DNA of 64,000 nucleotides, taken from the NCBI RefSeq assembly GCF_004348455.1, contig NZ_SMKA01000006.1:40823-104822 (forward strand), written 5' to 3'. Positions 61,601 through 64,000 of the stretch are shown one piece after another. Position 1 is the stretch's first letter; every line of letters starts with the position of its first letter. This stretch comes from Kribbella albertanoniae (GTDB taxonomy: Bacteria; Actinomycetota; Actinomycetes; Propionibacteriales; Kribbellaceae). The translations under genes were made by a program, and so were the position numbers. Below the pieces are notes generated by a model. The model saw only the letters and a list, made by a program, of their open reading frames with translations, searched no databases and was not told the origin of the DNA.

Positions 61601-64000
61601 CGTTCAGGAGTTCGACATCTCGAGCCTGCCTGCGACGCCGCAGTTCTGGCAGGTCGAGCGAGCACGCAGCAAGAAGTACGACGCCGTTGGGCAGGTGATC
61701 TCCGAAACTGACGGCACTGGAGTCACCACTCAGTACGCGTACGACGCTCACGGCAACCGTGTCGCGGTCCGCAACGGCCTGGGCATCATTCACTTCGATA
61801 CCTTCGACCCGAACGGCAACGTCCTCACGCAGGGCGTCCTGAGACAGGCCGGCGGTGCGGTGTACGACGGCGGCACCGGGCAGACACCTGTTCGCGTCGT
61901 GTTCAACGACTATCGCTACGACCAGGCCAACCGCCGAGTGGGCACTGGGGAAGCGAAGAACGGTGACGGCAGCGCGATGGTGCGATCTTTGACCAAGATC
62001 GACGATCGAGGCTTCGCCCGTATCAACGTGAACGCAGGCATCCGGACGACATCCGAGTACAGCGTCCTCGGCCACAAGATCCGCGAAACCGATGCGAACG
62101 GTCAGGCCCACGATTGGGTCTACAACCTGCAGCCGGATCCGGACGTCTCCGATCCGCTGGCCCCCCACATCCATAAGTTCGGACGGCTCCAGAGCAGCAC
62201 TGTCGGCGGGAACAACACGACGTCGTACAACTACAACAACTTCGGCGAGCTCTCGGGCGAGGCTTACACTGTGCCGGGCGTATCCGGCGACTCACCGGAG
62301 CCCCGTCGTATCCGGACCTTCCATGAGAACGGTCTGCTGAAGCGAGTATCGGAGACTCTGGCCGCCGGCGCAGGCTCTGAGGACGAGGGGTCGTGGTCGA
62401 CGAACGACACGACCGACTACGTGTATACGCCGCTCGGTCAGCTGACAAAGGAGAGCTTCAAGCACACCGGCAAGAAGACGATCAAGAAGACCGTAGGAGC
62501 ACCTCCCAACCAGGAGGTTGTGTACGAGCAGAAGCCGTTGCCTACGGTCGAGCGGATCACCATGACCACCTACGACGTCCGTGGCAGGCTGGGCACTGTC
62601 TCCAGCACGCCCGGAATCCCACCGGATGTCGACTCCCTGCGACGTGGTGCGGTGGAGCTCGGGTTCGGCTACGACGAGCTGAGCAATCGGCGCCGGGTGA
62701 AGGCGAACTTCACCCGGCCTGGCTCGACCACCGCGGAGCAGGAGCGCATTCTTTTCTACGACTACGACGCCGAAGGCAGGATGACGGTCGTAGAGGGCCT
62801 GGGAGCGAATGGGACGGTCGTCGCGGGACGCCAGGGCACGACGATCAAGTACGACAAGATCGGCCGGCGTCTGCAGGCGGAGAAGTTCGTCGATACCGGC
62901 CAGGGAACGACCGCCAAGGGCATCGGTGTCAGCTTTGCCTACTTCCGGGAGGAAGGATACGGCTACGACGACCGCAACTTCCTGATCGCGGTGTCGCAAC
63001 GCATCAACAAGCGCGAGTACAAACCTTTCGTTGTCAGCACCCCTCCCGATCAGATCCCGCTGGAGGAATCGAGCGCTTGGACGAACGCCGAGATCCGGCA
63101 GGTCGATGGCCGCGGCGCCTTGCTGAAGAACGACATCTTCACAGCCATCATCTCCACTGGGGCCAAGGCGAATGAGGTCACGACGACGAAGCCCAAGGCG
63201 ACTGTGGAGAGGACCTACTACGACCACGGGCAGCTCAAGGATCAGAAGACGACCGATCACACCGGCCTGCTGCCTGATTCGAACTCCCACCATGATTACG
63301 ACGCCGCAGGCGTCCTCACGTTCCACACCTTCCATCAGACCAAGAACCCGGGCAACTCCAGCTCGAAGGAGTTCACCAACCAGTACACGCATGACTACCT
63401 CCTGCGGTTCGGCGGCTACAAGGAAAGGCTCGTCACTGTCGTCTCGAGCGATCCGGATCTGCGGAGCGGGGAAACGATCAATCGTTACGACCCGAGCGGT
63501 CGTCTGGTGCAGCAGAACATCACCCAGCCCGGCGGCGTGATCAAGGAACGTGGTCTCCTCTACGACGTCGACGACCACGTGCTGGCCAAGGACGAGTTCA
63601 GCACCATCGGAGCGGCTGGCCGTGGAGCACAGGACTTCACCTACGCCCAAGGCAACCTGGTTGCAGTCGTCGGAAGCGGCGTACTCAAAACCGAGGAGTT
63701 CACCAGCGTCTTCACGCCGATCAGCGCCTCCTACCCGGCGCCGAATCCGGGCAGCCACGTGGTCAGCGCCGGCGACTCGCTGGCCACCATCGCCCAGCTT
63801 TACTTCGGCGACAGTTCGCTCTGGCACCTCATCGCCGACGAGAACAACGTCGCTCAATCACCCGCCGATGCCTTGCCCACCACCGAGGAAGGCAAGACCT
63901 ACCGAATCCCGAACGTAGTCGGCAACGTCCACAACACTGCCACGACGTTCATGCCTTACAACCTCACCGCCATCATCGGGGACAGCACGCCGTACCCTCG
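52695..64000 (+). CDS. Giant RHS/YD-repeat protein with Ig-like and LysM domains, 3' end outside window
   Basis: One frame stays open from the ATG at 52695 (GGAG 9 bases upstream) to the window end, more than 3,768 residues. The N-terminus (FVNAANGNLVLKGFDERLSG) has no signal peptide. YD repeats (YDASGRL, YDGAGRL, YDVNGRL and many more) fill most of it. Three putative Ig-like units lie at about 830-1098 (each with a WLTL-like or WLTF-like segment and a repeated VTVK/ITVT strand). A LysM-type segment (HVVSAGDSLATIAQLYFGDSSLWHLIADENN) lies near 3,690-3,735. RHS proteins form shells that carry C-terminal toxins or ligands; the C-terminus here is not visible. Many long antisense frames over it are composition artefacts. 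Confidence 0.85.
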   Translation, partial: MVAIFAGNGLGLFNASPKVLGPAGVHGLGALGQAGGTAFVNAANGNLVLKGFDERLSGRGTDLRHLRTYNSRGGLDDGDQDGWRWDGERRVALSGENSKPGSTVTRTDADGHLTVYAWNDPRYTSPEGSGAHDSIQFDSGPKQWVWTDGSTRLVEKYADSGRLLSQQDASGNIITYAYDASGRLAEVIDASSNQRLLLTYASFGTNTRLQKAETRALGVDTTGQPTGTLDAAVKQVEYGYDSAGRLTSVQADLTPSTIGDQATYATTYTYDGTSSRITSVSHSDGTRANFDYENERIKRVTDASGVQVFTYVQLAGGVVEANVTVDVGDGSPKLWTYVSDAKGQLVEIKTPPPAAGAARLSTRFSYDNDGNVKQIIDARSNTIDYEYDGAGNRRLERDTRGNTVVRTFDVRNQVITETRHGVPDPDGPGPQLPGAPVTNRFAYDPQARLRFAVSAEGVVVENRYATAGNGKGLLSQTVRYAGARFNVGPLTPQQALTEGELATWAGQQDKTQVELTEYTYDLRGDLSKVTAFATTNATGAGVLDAAAEVTEFVYDAHGDLLGSVARRAAGRVRRATKSTFVRDGLGRVITFVGAAGTVSTSYDDAANKVTVTTASGLAESSSFDDRGRLVGVTRSGDGTNRTTRSVYDAAGRLRMVEDALGGRRFLFYDAADRIRFTVDATGAVVGLEYNANGQEIARTSYRKLADTSGWYNAGTVTKDALTVGGAGSDVVVDALRDRVVRNDYDDTNRLATSTDAIGTASTTAYDGRSLVRQHQIGNRVSRFFYDRDDRQVGVVDPLGFLTEFRYDAAGRPAETIRYLHRIATLANASQPVWIGITNQIAFAGKQFEYRMPAYDPDGDELVYSFVGTPPSWLTLDTTSGIAILRGKPPVAITSYDVTVKADDQRAKSATASLTITVGNTPPTWTALPDSTAPKGNPEYRIVLPPATDVESAAAQLSYSMVSPLPAGLSFTATERRISGTPTTPGVYTLTARVTDHHGLSTDRSFTITVTHNGPTWAGIPNQTTFRFQSYSFPVPPATEPDGRPLVYSVVAKPAWLTFNPVTRELKGTAGDTKLETVVLRAEDPEGRAANLQFSIDVRKSPVEFNGDTNRPPTPTKTANLAAAPGDDTLADWRPADTAALRSYLYYDGQGRVVGAVDEQGFLTESAYNAETNIRQEIRYRTPVAVLSTDTLATLKAKAGTAKLISTVEFDDLGRISRTVAPDGTVTRPEYDGAGRLVREVRADGSDESRAGRIRLNAFGEETGVLRGEGDATLPANPTKAAIDAAVLARGARMDYDSLGRRTKALGPTHRTTLSFYDAENRLTHTINGALEVAETTYDANGQMASVRRYANPMLVENMLDLSGGPATQLAGKLPATDTRDQLTTYEYDRRGLLVKQTDAEGFITHRTYTQFGQLETETREISKVAGVTRSVTNRFDYDLRGGLRSQTADAGGINLSQGTSYDGQGRPIRSVDGAGKITTAAYGDGGRSMSVTDPLGRTTRSEFDLLGRVARQVDASEAETTYTYDDATRTATVTSPEEIQVSTRKTRHGEVAEVTDGSGGKTKYEYNQDGQLLKVFDETNILVRENTYDPSGRLETTTDGRGMVVRFGYDDADRVRERKVVSDNNLTTEHQFNSLGQTVTVVEGKGTIAQLVTSYTYDRMGRLKQVVVDPDGLRLLTRYDYNGLGEAVTIQRGTLETPNQQVTKFEFDNLGRKTKQIEAPSAVLGPGPASARDLTTEYRYDGAGRISRTIDADGNSSWTVYDAAGQITHLINAEGEVTHHRYDVNGRLLEARRYVNRLPAATLAGFGDIAGAVLPASDVNDQRSILSYDKDGRLRFTVTAVRDDKWAISENRYDPNGNVIETRRYDKFLLEARVTALDTAASPGLSVAEINAELTALGYGGDETLTKIQRTRFAYHANNRMRFTVDAQGAVSENVYDPMGALVATVRYAVKPVLTAYTQNAISAAVDRKNRNNRVTRFSYDSQGRLRYTLRVSANDAEGDATQHVVAEQTYDPVGRPGQTIQYTTRVGVLANYQVATIAAAVVTSSEDRRQVSVYDVAGRPIYTVRVLAAGAQGKHVVSKTDYDALGRVTQTTAYALEIGLANFAKATLDAATNTNKTAKDRTTTFVYDVLGRQRFVVAPDGALSETIYDAMSRPKERRRYHLLVDAATPRTEAALVQRRGSRALGDGTTRGERFGYDKAGRLRTTTDAKGTAEVSVYNGVGDRTSHTDRNAAVCTYVYDRLGRVRRKINPAIEVQLTGQSVQTLALEDVTSYDALGNLDSTTERANTVDSRTTDFDFDNVGRLTTTSLPGFFADPTAAGADPALVGRVYKDNAPGRFRRTVTLTYDVFGGIVRTQTKTGLTTTQSEYKTYDLLGRVVHDIDALNNVTSLSYTVFDEQESITRHSISVTGTPANGSHWTAAEIAPKLTADADSRTVTTMYDNAGRKSEVKEPSTGYFHGDRAERKNATSVTLTTDQATIGYAYNAFGQVRRESRKLDTTRWQDTWRYYDTVGRETRTVDALGQHATKAYDPFGNLTRIVEFEAPGLQGGDGLNEPGVNDGDRDRIIEFKYDVLDRRTEIRRLGAHYTQLDGDKYVDVENPRDLATAMQTFTYEPTGKVQTQKDGLGNITQLFYNALGQLTRTVEPARVYAAQNTIDPFRNASAGGVATVLLTPDAFGNVAKQSRIASTIGETLVTQHSYDAAGNFISTTDAKGNVSRRQVDYAGRVAKEIQPISVAQGGDFTYSHDLERRYFYDVTGRQTHTLDVFGDGPVRQQAGVQSLFNAFGEVTEERRVWGLASTPLSALSKAKTAVHKYDKAGHVIETTDGDGRNSFDYNIAGQVTRHEQRGQHPNTPKEQFRVTETGYDELGRPQIQRLPAFTALVSGAATLVTPLVTQDHDRWGNITVREEGRFVRNDTGVVLGQASTTRYEYNADSQLTAERLPRAMVANGLSESQVDVRHELRYDIVGRVVQEFDISSLPATPQFWQVERARSKKYDAVGQVISETDGTGVTTQYAYDAHGNRVAVRNGLGIIHFDTFDPNGNVLTQGVLRQAGGAVYDGGTGQTPVRVVFNDYRYDQANRRVGTGEAKNGDGSAMVRSLTKIDDRGFARINVNAGIRTTSEYSVLGHKIRETDANGQAHDWVYNLQPDPDVSDPLAPHIHKFGRLQSSTVGGNNTTSYNYNNFGELSGEAYTVPGVSGDSPEPRRIRTFHENGLLKRVSETLAAGAGSEDEGSWSTNDTTDYVYTPLGQLTKESFKHTGKKTIKKTVGAPPNQEVVYEQKPLPTVERITMTTYDVRGRLGTVSSTPGIPPDVDSLRRGAVELGFGYDELSNRRRVKANFTRPGSTTAEQERILFYDYDAEGRMTVVEGLGANGTVVAGRQGTTIKYDKIGRRLQAEKFVDTGQGTTAKGIGVSFAYFREEGYGYDDRNFLIAVSQRINKREYKPFVVSTPPDQIPLEESSAWTNAEIRQVDGRGALLKNDIFTAIISTGAKANEVTTTKPKATVERTYYDHGQLKDQKTTDHTGLLPDSNSHHDYDAAGVLTFHTFHQTKNPGNSSSKEFTNQYTHDYLLRFGGYKERLVTVVSSDPDLRSGETINRYDPSGRLVQQNITQPGGVIKERGLLYDVDDHVLAKDEFSTIGAAGRGAQDFTYAQGNLVAVVGSGVLKTEEFTSVFTPISASYPAPNPGSHVVSAGDSLATIAQLYFGDSSLWHLIADENNVAQSPADALPTTEEGKTYRIPNVVGNVHNTATTFMPYNLTAIIGDSTPYP

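Noticed and set aside
59859..62174. A 771-codon open frame on the minus strand
   Set aside because: It lies opposite the YD-repeat coding frame and mirrors its high third-position GC. It has no start signal or recognisable domain.
52695..64000. A CRISPR-like array or DNA satellite in the YD-repeat gene
   Set aside because: The periodicity is at protein level (YD repeats); the DNA units differ and have no constant spacers.

Overview
The window is high-GC DNA with GTG/TTG starts, ATGA/GTGA start-stop overlaps, LAL-type LuxR regulators, SARP regulators and Tat signals. This points to a filamentous actinomycete. A Kribbella-like member of the Nocardioidaceae is my guess, not something the sequence proves. 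I see no tRNA, rRNA, CRISPR array or intact insertion sequence.

Layout. (1) 1-9425, mostly ordinary genes: a DUF4037 protein cut by the window edge, an ABC exporter divergent from a TetR regulator, an ECF42-type sigma factor, a two-gene operon joining a fulvocin C-like cysteine-rich bacteriocin precursor to an animal-type haem peroxidase, and two acyl-CoA dehydrogenases. (2) 9466-9863: a frameshifted, N-terminally truncated tyrosine integrase, which may mark the edge of an island. (3) 9995-41794: a cryptic specialised-metabolism region. Its enzymes are a tryptophan 2,3-dioxygenase-like protein, a kynureninase-like PLP enzyme and a methyltransferase in one overlapping operon, then a secreted esterase, a luciferase-like flavin oxidoreductase, a crotonase and three more methyltransferases. 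Seven large regulators or TPR proteins are interleaved: three LAL LuxR proteins, three SARP-domain proteins (one with the DNA-binding part at the C-terminus) and one TPR-only protein. Two SARP genes carry a TTA codon. A shared dyad, TGAGTAG..ACTCA, lies upstream of the TPR-only gene and of a methyltransferase gene. (4) 41929-48622: secreted proteins (two RTX-like beta-roll proteins, a Tat-exported DUF4185 protein, a beta-propeller) and a compact locus in which a 51-residue pre-peptide sits directly upstream of a TPR protein and divergent from another TPR protein. (5) 48641-64000: a hydrolase, an orphan amino-acid-binding lipoprotein, a second copy of a small membrane protein, a second DUF4185 Tat substrate followed by its own tatA-like gene, and a giant RHS/YD-repeat protein with Ig-like and LysM domains that runs off the window.

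How the genes may work together. The tryptophan operon should turn tryptophan (or a derivative) into an anthranilate- or kynurenine-type aromatic that is then methylated. No NRPS or PKS is present, so the product is either small or completed elsewhere. The best candidates for undescribed systems are the fulvocin-like precursor with its peroxidase partner, the pre-peptide/TPR locus, the over-regulated kynurenine cluster, and the DUF4185-TatA-RHS array.
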